64,000 nt of DNA from Anaerocolumna sp. Its GTDB lineage: Bacteria; Bacillota; Clostridia; Lachnospirales; Lachnospiraceae. The translations under genes and the position numbers were made by a program. Below are positions 9,383 to 18,538 of the stretch, piece by piece. The DNA lies in contig JAQSXJ010000057.1 in assembly GCA_029256725.1 (NCBI GenBank), positions 1-64,000 on the forward strand, in the 5' to 3' direction. The notes below the pieces were generated by a model. The model was not told where the DNA came from, did not search any database, and was given only the letters and a program-made list of their open reading frames with translations. How positions within the stretch are numbered: the first letter of the stretch is position 1; the number at the start of each line of letters is the position of its first letter.

Positions 9383-9820
9383 CTAATTATCGGTTTCATC
9401 CTCAGAATGAAAAGCAATTAATTTCTTATTAACCCGGTCAGCGGTTTCTGTATCCTGCAGATATATTATCGTTATTATTATTATATAAATGACAGCTATT
9501 AATAATATCATAACTAAAACCCGCGATATTGAATCTATGTCCATCCATTTAAATAACTTAGCGGAAGCCATCACTACTGTGTTTATATAGATATAATGTA
9601 GAATTTGTTTGACAACGGAAGTCCATTTACTTAATTCCTTCGTTGTAATACCGATTAAATACCCCAAAGCACATATAGCAGATACTAAAATTATTTGCCA
9701 TAATAGAGAGGAGGGGACTGTCTTACTATGCGGTACAAGTGAAATATATACGGCCACTCCGATTGTATTTCCAGCTATTATATAAACAAATTGAAGAAAT
9801 ATATTTTTCAAATGTGACAA
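9383..9820 (-). CDS. DUF3021 membrane protein, partner of LytTR regulator
   Basis: 145 residues with four predicted membrane helices (about residues 8-28, 40-58, 73-90 and 103-122) and a short charged tail, which is the DUF3021 pattern. Such proteins are nearly always encoded directly after a LytTR regulator, as here (11-base gap), and are thought to act as membrane inhibitors or sensors for it. Last gene of the four-gene ABC/LytTR operon. Confidence 0.82.
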   Translation of the reverse strand: MSHLKNIFLQFVYIIAGNTIGVAVYISLVPHSKTVPSSLLWQIILVSAICALGYLIGITTKELSKWTSVVKQILHYIYINTVVMASAKLFKWMDIDSISRVLVMILLIAVIYIIIITIIYLQDTETADRVNKKLIAFHSEDETDN

Positions 9821-9831
9821 GATAACACCTC

Positions 9832-10269
9832 CTATAACCCTAACTTCTTCTTGAGTTCCGGGACATACTGTCTGGATATAACTATTTTCTCTCCATTTAA
9901 AAGCAGAGCTTCGAAACGTCCGGAAATGATAGGGCTTATACTTTTAATTTTACTAACATTTAATATAACTGATTTTGAAGCCCTGAAAAAATTAGTATTC
10001 ATAAAATCTGATTCTATTTCATATAGCTTTATCTTGGTTTCGAATACCTTGTCCTTGCAATATATAAATACCTTATTATCCACGCCTTCAAAATAATAGA
10101 TATTTTTAGGCTCTATCATCGTGATAGCACCATCTTTTATGCCGGCAATCTTTTTGTCTTCCATTTTCATATCTGAAATAAGCTTTAACAAGGGATCACT
10201 TAATTTTCTGCACCGTATTATAACCTGATCTTCCTCGTCTGGACCTATATCCTCGATAATAATTTTCAT
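9832..10269 (-). CDS. LytTR-type DNA-binding regulator
   Basis: 145 residues. The N-terminal about 45 are a short alpha/beta segment. The C-terminal LytTR fold runs from about residue 48, with the signatures IYYFEGVDNKVFIY, FFRASKSVILNVSKI and SRQYVPELKKKL. There is no receiver domain, so this is the stand-alone type usually paired with a DUF3021 membrane protein and often with an ABC exporter. It probably regulates the operon it sits in. I could not identify its binding repeats near the promoter. Confidence 0.88.
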   Translation of the reverse strand: MKIIIEDIGPDEEDQVIIRCRKLSDPLLKLISDMKMEDKKIAGIKDGAITMIEPKNIYYFEGVDNKVFIYCKDKVFETKIKLYEIESDFMNTNFFRASKSVILNVSKIKSISPIISGRFEALLLNGEKIVISRQYVPELKKKLGL

Positions 10270-10280
10270 GGTTGCGTCTC

Positions 10281-11189
10281 CTACCTGCTAACGGTATTTC
10301 TTCTTTTTTGAATAAAAGCTGCTATTAAGATAAATGCAATACCACTGACTATCAAAAAAGCAATTTTTCCGGTATCACCGATTAAAGTTTCTCCCCATTT
10401 TATGTTTATTCCCATATACTCTTTGTAACCATTGATCATTTCCTCTGGGCATCCTGCAAAAGTTACCTTAATCATCTCTTTTGTAAAAGCTTCACGAACT
10501 AAAGAACAGCCATGTAATAGCGGAAACACTTTGAGACTGTTCTGGATGGTTGCAGGCAGTGCTCCCATCGGCAGATAAATTGCAGCCAGAAATCCCACCA
10601 GGGTACCGATTATCGTGCTCAAACCGGCAAAAGCACTTGTGGTATGGACAAAATTTGTTATAAGAAATACTAAACTGGAGGCCATAAATACAATTAATAT
10701 AATAAAGAATAATACTTCTGCCAAGCTTGCCAGACTTAATAAAGTACCACCTGTAAGCAATACAAAACCTTCCCCAAGTATTAACGTGAACAGACACATA
10801 ATAACACCCATAATAAAAGCAGCTATGATGTAACCCAGAACAAGAACAGAGCGTTTCACCGGAGCAACGAAAAAGCTATGTAACCTTTTCTTCTCTTCAT
10901 CTTCTACCATAATTCCAGCCATGGCAAGTGTTATGGTCAGAGCATTTACCACTATTATACCAGCTAATGTCCATAATAAAACTAAATTTTTTGCATTTTC
11001 TCTGTCTACAGCAATATTTCTATCACCCATTTCGCTTAACAGATCAACAATACTCTCTACATTTAAGTTTCCAAGAAAAATAGCCATAAGCCCAATTATT
11101 ATTAACATGGACAATAAGGAAAAGAACACATTTGAGCGGTCTCTTGTATATACTAATATATTTCTTTGCACCAATCTTACCAAAGTCAT
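10281..11189 (-). CDS. ABC-2 type transporter permease
   Basis: 302 residues with six predicted membrane helices: one near residues 20-40 and five from about residue 70 to the C-terminus. A large extracytoplasmic loop lies before the last helix. It has the layout of a DrrB/NatB-like ABC-2 permease. The ATPase gene starts just upstream (23-base gap). With it, the protein should form an exporter for a drug, peptide or lipid; the substrate is unknown. Confidence 0.88.
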   Translation of the reverse strand: MTLVRLVQRNILVYTRDRSNVFFSLLSMLIIIGLMAIFLGNLNVESIVDLLSEMGDRNIAVDRENAKNLVLLWTLAGIIVVNALTITLAMAGIMVEDEEKKRLHSFFVAPVKRSVLVLGYIIAAFIMGVIMCLFTLILGEGFVLLTGGTLLSLASLAEVLFFIILIVFMASSLVFLITNFVHTTSAFAGLSTIIGTLVGFLAAIYLPMGALPATIQNSLKVFPLLHGCSLVREAFTKEMIKVTFAGCPEEMINGYKEYMGINIKWGETLIGDTGKIAFLIVSGIAFILIAAFIQKRRNTVSR

Positions 11190-11212
11190 TTATTTATCTC
11201 CTTCTAAAACTG

Positions 11213-12124
11213 TTATTGTAATGAGCGGCCTGTTATATTCAGGAAAACGTCATCCATGGTGCCTTGAAGTATTTCACAGGCATTTAGCTCGTCTTTTAAA
11301 TCATTTAAGAGCTCTAAACTGCTGATGGTATTTTTTACTTCCACCTCTATATGGTTGCTTTTGGATTTAAAAGCATAATTTCTGGAGTTAAGATAAGAAA
11401 TGACTGGTTCTGATTTCTCTGAATATAGCTTCACTACATCTTTCGTAAATTGTTCTTTTAATTCATAAGGGGTTCCCTGTGCTGCAATATGACCTGCTTC
11501 CACAATAGCTATATGATTAGCTTTAGCAGCTTCCTCCATATAATGGGTGGTAAGAAATACTGTCATTTTATTCTCTCTTCGTAAGGTCTCAATGCATTCC
11601 CATACATTCAGTCTTGTCTGGGGATCAAGTCCAGTAGTAGGTTCGTCAAGAAACAGAATTTCAGGAGTGTTCATAAGGGCTCTGGCAATTTCACAACGCC
11701 TTTTCTGTCCCCCTGATAATTTGCCGAATTGTCGGTTTAGTAAATCTCCGATATGAAGGATTTCACATACAGAATCCAAATGTCTTTTTAAGATCTTGTT
11801 ATCCTTGTGATACAGACTTCCTCTAATAAGCAGATTTTCTTTAATGGTTATCTTATCATCCAGGGAATTGTCCTGAAATACGACACCGATTTTTCTTCTT
11901 ATCTCTTCATCTTCTTTCCCTAAAGTGAAACCGCAGATAGTTACTTCACCCTCTGATTTGCTTAATAAAGTGCACAGTATGTTAATGGTCGTTGATTTAC
12001 CTGCACCGTTCACACCAAGAAAACCATATAATTCGCCTTGCAAAACCCTAAAGCTGATATCATCAACCGCTTTGATATCTTTAAAATGCTTTTTCAAATG
12101 TTTTACTTCAATAACTGATTCCAT
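11213..12124 (-). CDS. ABC exporter ATP-binding protein
   Basis: 303-residue ATPase of the DrrA/NatA type. Walker A is GVNGAGKST (about residues 38-46), the Q-loop is VFQDNS, the ABC signature is LSGGQKRR, Walker B is ILFLDEPTTGLD, and the switch His is in TTHYMEEA. A C-terminal regulatory domain follows, as in antibiotic exporters. I start at 12124, which has GAGGCGG upstream; longer frames run through the promoter. First gene of the operon with permease, LytTR and DUF3021. Confidence 0.9.
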   Translation of the reverse strand: MESVIEVKHLKKHFKDIKAVDDISFRVLQGELYGFLGVNGAGKSTTINILCTLLSKSEGEVTICGFTLGKEDEEIRRKIGVVFQDNSLDDKITIKENLLIRGSLYHKDNKILKRHLDSVCEILHIGDLLNRQFGKLSGGQKRRCEIARALMNTPEILFLDEPTTGLDPQTRLNVWECIETLRRENKMTVFLTTHYMEEAAKANHIAIVEAGHIAAQGTPYELKEQFTKDVVKLYSEKSEPVISYLNSRNYAFKSKSNHIEVEVKNTISSLELLNDLKDELNACEILQGTMDDVFLNITGRSLQ

Positions 12125-12158
12125 TCGTTGTGTTCCGCCTCTCAATTTGATTTCCCTT

Positions 12159-12187
12159 ATTGTACTTAAGGAAACTGCAATTATCAA
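12159..12187 (-). promoter_or_regulatory. Sigma-A promoter of ABC/LytTR operon
   Basis: TTGATA (12187-12182), 17-base spacer, TACAAT (12164-12159) on the minus strand, 35 bases before the ATPase start. Confidence 0.65.
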
Positions 12188-12403
12188 CGGCTATGAAGTG
12201 TAATACCGTTTATGGGTGGTAAGATGCCCAAAAAGCTAACTGAGAGGCAATTTGAATAAAATATATTTTCACACTTCTTATTTGGGCAGTACAATAAGCC
12301 GGCTTGCGGTATTGCATGGGTGTAAGTGTGTAAATTAGAAAGTAATTTCCAGTTTTGGTTGGAACGAAGCACAGTGCAAATAATGGTAAGTCAAAGTACA
12401 AAA
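12188..12403. other. Intergenic region, no supported gene
   Basis: Between the ABC operon promoter and the sulfate operon terminator. Overlapping minus-strand open frames exist, but they lack ribosome sites and family resemblance. I see nothing else. Confidence 0.5.
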
Positions 12404-12466
12404 AACCGGTCCTGTAAACAATTAAGAGAACATGAATAATTCTCTTTATTGTTTACAGGGCCGGTT
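12404..12466 (-). terminator. Terminator of sulfate operon
   Basis: Long stem (AACCGG.CCTGTAAACAA, then AGAGAA) with matching 3' arm and few mismatches, followed on the minus strand by six T. It lies 147 bases after cysN. Confidence 0.85.
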
Positions 12467-12612
12467 GAATATGAGTTAAAATTTCATATGTTAAGCAACG
12501 GATGATTAATTATGATAACTCTATATAGTTTAAATTATTATTATTATTATTAATCTGAAAGAAGAAACCTACTACTTGTAAATATTAACGTAGTCAGTCA
12601 CTTAAAATAACA

Positions 12613-14316
12613 TTAAATCACCCAGAAATTACTGTTAAATACTATGTTTCTGTAGGTTTCAAATACAATCCACTTTTTGGTAAATTCTAATTCATTTTTA
12701 CCTTCTGAACGCTTATATTCCACTAAGAATTGCTCTGCTTCTTCAGCTGTTGTTGCCTGTATGGAGAAACCTCTGCCGTTAATAAGAGGGGTATCCGAGA
12801 AATGGAAGTCATCAATGGACTTAATAGCCTCTATTTTAGAGTCCCTGATCTTAATGACAGTCCAGTCGCGAAGCACAAGGATATCGAAGTTTTCGGGATA
12901 CTTATAGCTTTCACCTTTTATAGGAATAACATCTCCTAAGGTGTATACCTTGTTTTCTGGTTTTAACTTTGAAATGTTAAGGCTCTCCAGGTTATAATAG
13001 AATTCCTCGAAGATATCACCTCTTGCTTTTATATTCTCAAATATAAAAGTCGCACTGTCATTTATGGAGTTGCTTTCATTAGTAAGCTCTTCAATTACAC
13101 CACAGGCAGAAGTCATATTTGTAATTCTGTCAATTAATATGAGTTCTCCTAAAGTCTTATGAGCATTGAATCTATCCGCAACAATTTTCTCAGCAAGTAC
13201 AATGTCACATACTGCAATCTCATTTTTCTTTAACTTGGCAGCAGGCTGATGTTCGCCGGAATTGACATCTATCTTATAACGGATACCGGTAACTACACCA
13301 GGTATTAATTTGGTGCCGATTTTAACAAAGTAATTCTTATCCGGTGTAAGTTCTGCATCGTCCATCCATAGAATAGTAGCTGTAAAGGTTTTGCTGGTAG
13401 TCAGTCCTGCATTCTTGGTTAAGACGCAACCTCTTGATACATCTACTTCTTTATTAAGCTGGATGGTAACCGGCTGTCCTTTGATTGCCTGGTCAGCTTC
13501 TCTGTCAGTAATATGGAGGCTCCTTACAATAGCCTTCTCATTACTTGGCAGGGTGATTAGCTCGTCACCAACCTTGATGGTACCGGCTTCAATCTGCCCC
13601 TGAAAACCACGGAAGGTGTGATTAGGTCTGCATACTCTCTGAACTGGCATATAAAAGCCGTCTTCTTCGGCTGAATTTACCGTGTCTACATTTTCGAGAT
13701 AAGTAAGGAGAGGTTCATCTGTATACCAGGTTATATTCTCTGAATTCTTGGTAAGGTTATCTCCTTCTGTAGCTGAAATAGGAATTATCTTAACATTCTC
13801 AAGAGAAAGTTCGGAGGTTAATTGTTTGATTTCAGCTGAGATCTCCTCAAAGCGTTCTTTGCTGTAACCGATTAAGTCCATTTTATTTACAGCAAAAACG
13901 AAATGCCTGATTCCCATTAAAGAACAGATTCTGGCATGTCTTCTGGTCTGAACAAGAACTCCCTGCTTTGCGTCCACTAAAATAATTGAGAGATCTGCAA
14001 AGGAAGCACCAACAGCCATATTTCTGGTATATTCCTCATGGCCGGGGGTATCTGCAACGATAAAACTACGATTGTCGGTGGTAAAGTAACGATAGGCTAC
14101 ATCAATGGTAATGCCCTGTTCCCTTTCCGCCATCAGTCCGTCTAAAAGGAGAGAATAATCGATTGCGCCTTCCCTGCTGCCTACCTTGGAATCTAATTCC
14201 AGTGCTTTTTCCTGATCCGTATATAAGAGCTTGGAATCATATAATATATGTCCGATAAGAGTAGATTTTCCGTCATCCACGCTTCCGCAGGTAATAAACT
14301 TTAATAAGCCCTTCAT
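12613..14316 (-). CDS. cysN: Sulfate adenylyltransferase subunit 1 (GTPase)
   Basis: Large subunit of ATP sulfurylase; GTP hydrolysis drives APS formation by CysD. G1 GSVDDGKS is at 11-18, DTPGH at 89-93 and NKMD at 144-147, followed by two EF-Tu-like beta barrels to about residue 410. The protein has 567 residues, against about 475 for E. coli CysN. The extra about 155 C-terminal residues are not the CysC kinase, since no second P-loop is present. Their role is unknown. The start is adjacent to the cysD stop, so the two are translationally coupled. Last gene of the operon. Confidence 0.93.
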   Translation of the reverse strand: MKGLLKFITCGSVDDGKSTLIGHILYDSKLLYTDQEKALELDSKVGSREGAIDYSLLLDGLMAEREQGITIDVAYRYFTTDNRSFIVADTPGHEEYTRNMAVGASFADLSIILVDAKQGVLVQTRRHARICSLMGIRHFVFAVNKMDLIGYSKERFEEISAEIKQLTSELSLENVKIIPISATEGDNLTKNSENITWYTDEPLLTYLENVDTVNSAEEDGFYMPVQRVCRPNHTFRGFQGQIEAGTIKVGDELITLPSNEKAIVRSLHITDREADQAIKGQPVTIQLNKEVDVSRGCVLTKNAGLTTSKTFTATILWMDDAELTPDKNYFVKIGTKLIPGVVTGIRYKIDVNSGEHQPAAKLKKNEIAVCDIVLAEKIVADRFNAHKTLGELILIDRITNMTSACGVIEELTNESNSINDSATFIFENIKARGDIFEEFYYNLESLNISKLKPENKVYTLGDVIPIKGESYKYPENFDILVLRDWTVIKIRDSKIEAIKSIDDFHFSDTPLINGRGFSIQATTAEEAEQFLVEYKRSEGKNELEFTKKWIVFETYRNIVFNSNFWVI

Positions 14317-15216
14317 CTAGAAATATCCCTCCCTTTTTCTTCTCTCCATGCTGCCGGCAGCCTCATTGTCTATAACTCTGCTGGTTCTTTCTGAGGAAAC
14401 GGCACTCAAGGTTTCATTTATGATTTCATCTAATGTAACTGCAGTTGATTCACACCCACCGGTTAAGGGATAGCAGCCAAGGGTACGAAAACGCACGGTT
14501 TTATGCTCTACCTGTTCTCCAGATAATAGCTTTAAACGGTCATCATCAACCATAATAATATTACCGTCACGGTAGACTACAGGACGTTCTTTGGCATAAT
14601 AAAGGGATACGATATCAATATTTTCACGCTGTATGTACTGCCAGATATCCTTTTCCGTCCAGTTGGATATAGGGAAAACACGCATGCTCTCACCTTTGTT
14701 AATCTTAGTATTATAAAGCTTCCACATTTCAGGGCGCTGATTCTTTGGGTCCCAGGCTTGAGCTTCGTTGCGGAAGGAAAAGATTCGCTCCTTTGCACGG
14801 GACTTTTCTTCGTCACGGCGTCCCCCGCCAAAGGCTGCGGTAAAGCCATATTTCTTTAAACCCTGTTTTAACGCCTGTGTTTTCATGATATCCGTGTAAG
14901 CGGAGCCATGCTCAAAGGGATTGATGCCCTGGTCGATACCCTCCTGATTGCTGTGTACGATCATTTCAATACCCAGCTCCTTTGCTTTACGATCGCGAAA
15001 CTCTGTCATTTCCCTGAACTTCCAGGTGGTATCGATATGCATAAAAGGAAACGGGGGTTTCTCCGGATAAAATGCCTTCATAGCAAGATGCAGCATTACC
15101 GAGCTATCTTTGCCGATGGAATATAACATTACCGGTTTCTCACATTCTGCGGCAACTTCTCTGATACAAAAGATTGCTTCCGCTTCTAATTCATCAAGAT
15201 GTGTTAATTCACTCAT
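14317..15216 (-). CDS. cysD: Sulfate adenylyltransferase subunit 2
   Basis: 299-residue ATP sulfurylase small subunit of the PP-loop family: [13 protein letters not shown] is the pyrophosphate loop, [15 protein letters not shown] and [12 protein letters not shown] are family blocks, and the C-terminus ends in the typical RKREGYF. It makes adenylylsulfate (APS) from sulfate and ATP, together with CysN. It follows the reductase genes by 27 bases. CysD normally feeds APS kinase or PAPS reductase; here the partner reductase is AprBA-like. Confidence 0.95.
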   Translation of the reverse strand: MSELTHLDELEAEAIFCIREVAAECEKPVMLYSIGKDSSVMLHLAMKAFYPEKPPFPFMHIDTTWKFREMTEFRDRKAKELGIEMIVHSNQEGIDQGINPFEHGSAYTDIMKTQALKQGLKKYGFTAAFGGGRRDEEKSRAKERIFSFRNEAQAWDPKNQRPEMWKLYNTKINKGESMRVFPISNWTEKDIWQYIQRENIDIVSLYYAKERPVVYRDGNIIMVDDDRLKLLSGEQVEHKTVRFRTLGCYPLTGGCESTAVTLDEIINETLSAVSSERTSRVIDNEAAGSMERRKREGYF

Positions 15217-15243
15217 CTGTATATCCTCCTGTTTCTCTTTGCC

Positions 15244-15558
15244 TTAATATTGATTGGAATCTTTTCGGTTTACATCAATTACAGAGATTTCACCGTTTGT
15301 CTTCTCGATGTGCCAGTGGACAATATCTCCTTCAATATTGGTGATCAACTTGCTGCCCATGCCTCCGATGTCTGCACCGAGATAGAAGGATATCGCTCCA
15401 AAGCTGCATTCTTTTAAACAGGAAGAACACCCCCAGCAGTCTTTGGGATATTTGATATAGGCTTTTTTATCCTCCGTCAGTTTAATCAGACTTCCGGGAC
15501 ATACTTTCAGGCATTTTCTGCAACCGGTACAGCTCTCTTTATGAATGGCTATGCTCAT
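15244..15558 (-). CDS. aprB: Adenylylsulfate reductase beta subunit-like ferredoxin
   Basis: 104 residues with two 4Fe-4S motifs, CTGCRKCLKVCP (from residue 10) and CWGCSSCLKEC (from residue 42), then GADIGGMGSKL and a short beta tail. This is the AprB pattern but shorter than dissimilatory AprB (about 150), which has a longer C-terminal tail. It passes electrons to the FAD of AprA for APS reduction to sulfite and AMP. The start lies inside the 3' end of aprA (20-base overlap). Confidence 0.88.
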   Translation of the reverse strand: MSIAIHKESCTGCRKCLKVCPGSLIKLTEDKKAYIKYPKDCWGCSSCLKECSFGAISFYLGADIGGMGSKLITNIEGDIVHWHIEKTNGEISVIDVNRKDSNQY

Positions 15559-17350
15559 ATGTATCCTCCCGTCCTACTAATTCTCTGTAGATTATTTTAA
15601 GTTCACCGTCAACCAGTCTGGAATTCACGTATTTCAGCCATTCATCCTTCTTCTCCGGATAATCCAGATTCTCTGCAAAACTGTGCCATCTGGTTTCTTT
15701 TCTTGCACTTAAGTGAGCAATTACAGATTTTGCAAGAACCAGTCTCTCCTTTAACTCATAGGCGAACATCAATTCATGCATATCTTCTGCATGGATATGG
15801 CTGCTAAGCTTAAGAAGCTGGTCTATTTTCTCGTCTGCAATGGCAAGCTGTTTCCCATTGAACTGATAATTATTTGATATTCCACCGGCATAAGTATCCA
15901 TTACCTTTTGCATGGCTTCCTCTAACTGCTCTATGGTAAAGACGGGCTTCTCATAGTTTAAGATGGCTTCCAATTCCTGTAGTTTCTCGCTTGCAAGGTG
16001 AATTTCTTCCGGGGATTCATTTATATCTTGGTTATTGAGTGAGGTAAAGGTCTTAACAGCTGTATTTTTATTTAATGTATCCTGTTCCGATGCAGGAATT
16101 TGTTTTGATGTTTTATCTGCAGCAGATATCCTGTCATGCTCCTCTTTCTTTCTATCCTCAAGTGCTGCCAGAGCAGCAATCTCACCTTCAACCAAAGCGC
16201 CAGTTACATATTTCTGGGGACATCCACCAGCCACATCTCCCGCAGCGTATAGGCCTTCTATGGTAGTACGCCGCTTGGTATCCACCCAGTACCCGCTGGC
16301 TGTGTGTCCGCCTACAATATAGGGTTCAGTACCTTCAATTTCTACATTTTGCTGACTGGGGTTCTTTCCAGCCTCAATCCACTTTAAGGTCTGGCTGGGG
16401 GCCATGTTGAGGTAGGCTTTTTTTAGTTCTTCATCCTGTAAAGGTGTAATCCCTTCTGTTCTCAGATAACAGGGACCTCTGCCTTCAAGATTCTCCTTCA
16501 CCGTACCGTATACACGTTCAGAGGTTGTAATTCCATATTTGGTTTCATAGACCTCACCGAAAGAATTAACCTGTCTGGCACCGACACCTTGTGCGATGGT
16601 ACCTGTAGGAGCGATGGTATCTTTACATCTTAAGGCAATAAATCTCATTTCAAAGGTAGTCATCTCTGCTCCAGCGCGTATTCCCATAGCATATCCGGCA
16701 CCAGTATTAAAAGGAGGATACCACATCTTATGTCTGGAGAAACCTGGATTATTAGGTCGGTATAATCCTGCGGCACCACCTGTTGCACATATAACCTTAT
16801 CCGCTCTTATTTCATAGAGTATCTCCTCATCTATACTAAAGGCAAAAGCTCCAAGAATCCGGTTATCCTTCATAATATAATCCGTAACATTTACCCTGTT
16901 TAATATTTCAACATCAGCCAGGCTGCTAACAGCATCAGCCAGAATTGGTTTGATATTTTCTCCGTTTATTTTAATGTTTCGGTTACCTCTTGCTGCATAT
17001 TCGCCCTGTTCATCCTTTAGAATGATAAGTCCAAGGTCCTCAAGTTTCTTAGTAACCCGGTTAAGCCCCTGAGACATGGTAAGTAAGAGATCTTCCCTGA
17101 CAATATTGTCTGCATCTTTCTTAGCATAATCTACGTAATCTTCCGGTGTTCTGCCTTTTACAATATAAGCATTGATGGCATTTACACCGGCAGCCAGACA
17201 TCCGCTGCGTTTTATATTAGCTTTTTCTGCAATGAGAACGGTGGCATTGGAATGCTCCCTGATGGTAAGAGCTGCATAACAGCCTGCTGTTCCACCGCCA
17301 ATTATTAATATATCTGTAGTAAGCTGTTTTAGCTTTAATTCTTTTCTCAT
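15539..17350 (-). CDS. aprA: Adenylylsulfate reductase alpha subunit-like flavoprotein
   Basis: 603-residue FAD protein of the fumarate reductase/AprA family. The dinucleotide motif DILIIGGGTAGCYAAL is near residue 15. AAGVNAINAY and RNIKINGE lie around the flavin, and GGHTASGYWVD with GLYAAGDVAGG closes the FAD site. A Ser/Thr/Lys-rich stretch near residues 415-455 separates the flavin and helical domains. I use the ATG at 17350, which follows GGAGG. It sits between sulfate uptake and ATP sulfurylase genes, so the substrate is almost certainly APS. Without Qmo genes the context is assimilatory. Alternative flavoprotein functions are unlikely here. Confidence 0.88.
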   Translation of the reverse strand: MRKELKLKQLTTDILIIGGGTAGCYAALTIREHSNATVLIAEKANIKRSGCLAAGVNAINAYIVKGRTPEDYVDYAKKDADNIVREDLLLTMSQGLNRVTKKLEDLGLIILKDEQGEYAARGNRNIKINGENIKPILADAVSSLADVEILNRVNVTDYIMKDNRILGAFAFSIDEEILYEIRADKVICATGGAAGLYRPNNPGFSRHKMWYPPFNTGAGYAMGIRAGAEMTTFEMRFIALRCKDTIAPTGTIAQGVGARQVNSFGEVYETKYGITTSERVYGTVKENLEGRGPCYLRTEGITPLQDEELKKAYLNMAPSQTLKWIEAGKNPSQQNVEIEGTEPYIVGGHTASGYWVDTKRRTTIEGLYAAGDVAGGCPQKYVTGALVEGEIAALAALEDRKKEEHDRISAADKTSKQIPASEQDTLNKNTAVKTFTSLNNQDINESPEEIHLASEKLQELEAILNYEKPVFTIEQLEEAMQKVMDTYAGGISNNYQFNGKQLAIADEKIDQLLKLSSHIHAEDMHELMFAYELKERLVLAKSVIAHLSARKETRWHSFAENLDYPEKKDEWLKYVNSRLVDGELKIIYRELVGREDTYEHSHS

Positions 17351-17400
17351 GAAATCCTCCGTGAACATTTATCAAAGTCCATTCAATCTGTAAACCTGCT

Positions 17401-17466
17401 AAGGATATGGCAAAGCAAGAAAAAGGAAATGGTAAAGCAAGAAAAAGGATATGGCCAAGCATGAAA
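17401..17466. repeat. 22-bp tandem repeat, three copies
   Basis: Units at 17401-17422, 17423-17444 and 17445-17466 (consensus near AAGGATATGGCAAAGCAAGAAA, two or three changes each). It fills most of the only large gap inside the sulfate operon, between cysA and aprA. Confidence 0.85.
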
Positions 17467-17475
17467 TGGGAAATG

Positions 17476-18537
17476 TTAGATATAGATAGGGTTCTTATCT
17501 TCAATTGCTTTGTTTTCCAGAACCTGACTGCCTTGCTCACCAAAGGTAAACAAACGATATATCAGCACATTTACCTCTTCCCCCGGATTTAATGGAACTT
17601 CCTCTAAAGACCTGGTGGCGGTGAGCTGATATTCCTTCACTCTTATCTTAATTTCTGAGTAACTTCCGCGGAAAGATACTTTCTCAACAATCCCTTCTTC
17701 CACGGAATTCGGATAGAGAGGAGCTTCTTCTTTTCTGCTGACTTTTATAAATTCCGGACGGATTATGGCTTTTGAACCAGTCTGTGCTCCTTCAAAGCCA
17801 ATGAGTCTGCTGTAATCATCTAAGACTGATGACTGACCTACAAACTCTGCTACAAAGAAGGTTTCAGGATTGCGATAAATATCCAGAGGGGAACCTTTTT
17901 GTTCAATTCTTCCTTTGTTTGTTATAATTATTTCATCAGCTACTTCTATGGCTTCATCCTGGTCATGGGTAACAAAGATGCTTGTTATTCCTACCTTATT
18001 GATGGTATCTTTCAGCCAGCTTCTAAGTTCCTGCCTTACCTTGGCATCGATGGCTGCAAAAGGTTCATCTAACAAAAGCAGCTGAGGATTTGGCGCCAGA
18101 GCCCTTGCAAATGCAACTCTTTGCTTCTGTCCGCCGGATAGCTGGTGCGGATAACGATTACCTAACCCCTCAAGCCCGATGAGTGACAGCAATTCCTCCA
18201 CCCTTTCCTTGCATTCCTTCTTATTCTTCTTCTGGATTTCAAGACCAAAGGCAATGTTGTCGTGTACTGTCATATATCGAAATAAGGCATAATTCTGGAA
18301 TACGAAGCCAATACCTCTTTTGCTGGCCGGCAGATCATTGACACGGCTGCCGTTAATAAAGATATCGCCGGAGTCTGGATATTCAAGACCTGCCAGCATA
18401 CGAAGAATGGTTGTCTTTCCGCTACCGCTGGGACCAAGTAAACCAATCAGCTTCCCCTTCTCAATTCCGAAGCTGATATTATCGGAGGCTTTAAAATCCC
18501 CGAAGGTTTTATTTATGTTTTTCATTTCTACATGCAT
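17476..18537 (-). CDS. cysA: Sulfate ABC transporter ATP-binding protein
   Basis: 353-residue ATPase: Walker A GPSGSGKTT (about residues 36-44), Q-loop FVFQNYALF, signature LSGGQKQRV, Walker B LLLLDEPF, switch His in VTHDQDEA. A C-terminal regulatory beta domain (TOBE-like) follows. The ATG at 18537 begins the usual MxVExKNINKxFG start; a GTG three codons upstream is possible. The gene begins just after the cysW stop. It energises sulfate import with CysT and CysW. Confidence 0.93.
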   Translation of the reverse strand: MHVEMKNINKTFGDFKASDNISFGIEKGKLIGLLGPSGSGKTTILRMLAGLEYPDSGDIFINGSRVNDLPASKRGIGFVFQNYALFRYMTVHDNIAFGLEIQKKNKKECKERVEELLSLIGLEGLGNRYPHQLSGGQKQRVAFARALAPNPQLLLLDEPFAAIDAKVRQELRSWLKDTINKVGITSIFVTHDQDEAIEVADEIIITNKGRIEQKGSPLDIYRNPETFFVAEFVGQSSVLDDYSRLIGFEGAQTGSKAIIRPEFIKVSRKEEAPLYPNSVEEGIVEKVSFRGSYSEIKIRVKEYQLTATRSLEEVPLNPGEEVNVLIYRLFTFGEQGSQVLENKAIEDKNPIYI

Positions 18538-18538
18538 A

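Noticed and set aside
10921-11325. Plus-strand 134-residue frame opposite the ABC permease/ATPase junction
   Set aside because: No ribosome site, and it crosses two well-supported genes on the other strand.
12184-12401. Two minus-strand small frames between ABC and sulfate operons
   Set aside because: No ribosome sites, and the frames cover the ABC promoter region; composition looks non-coding.
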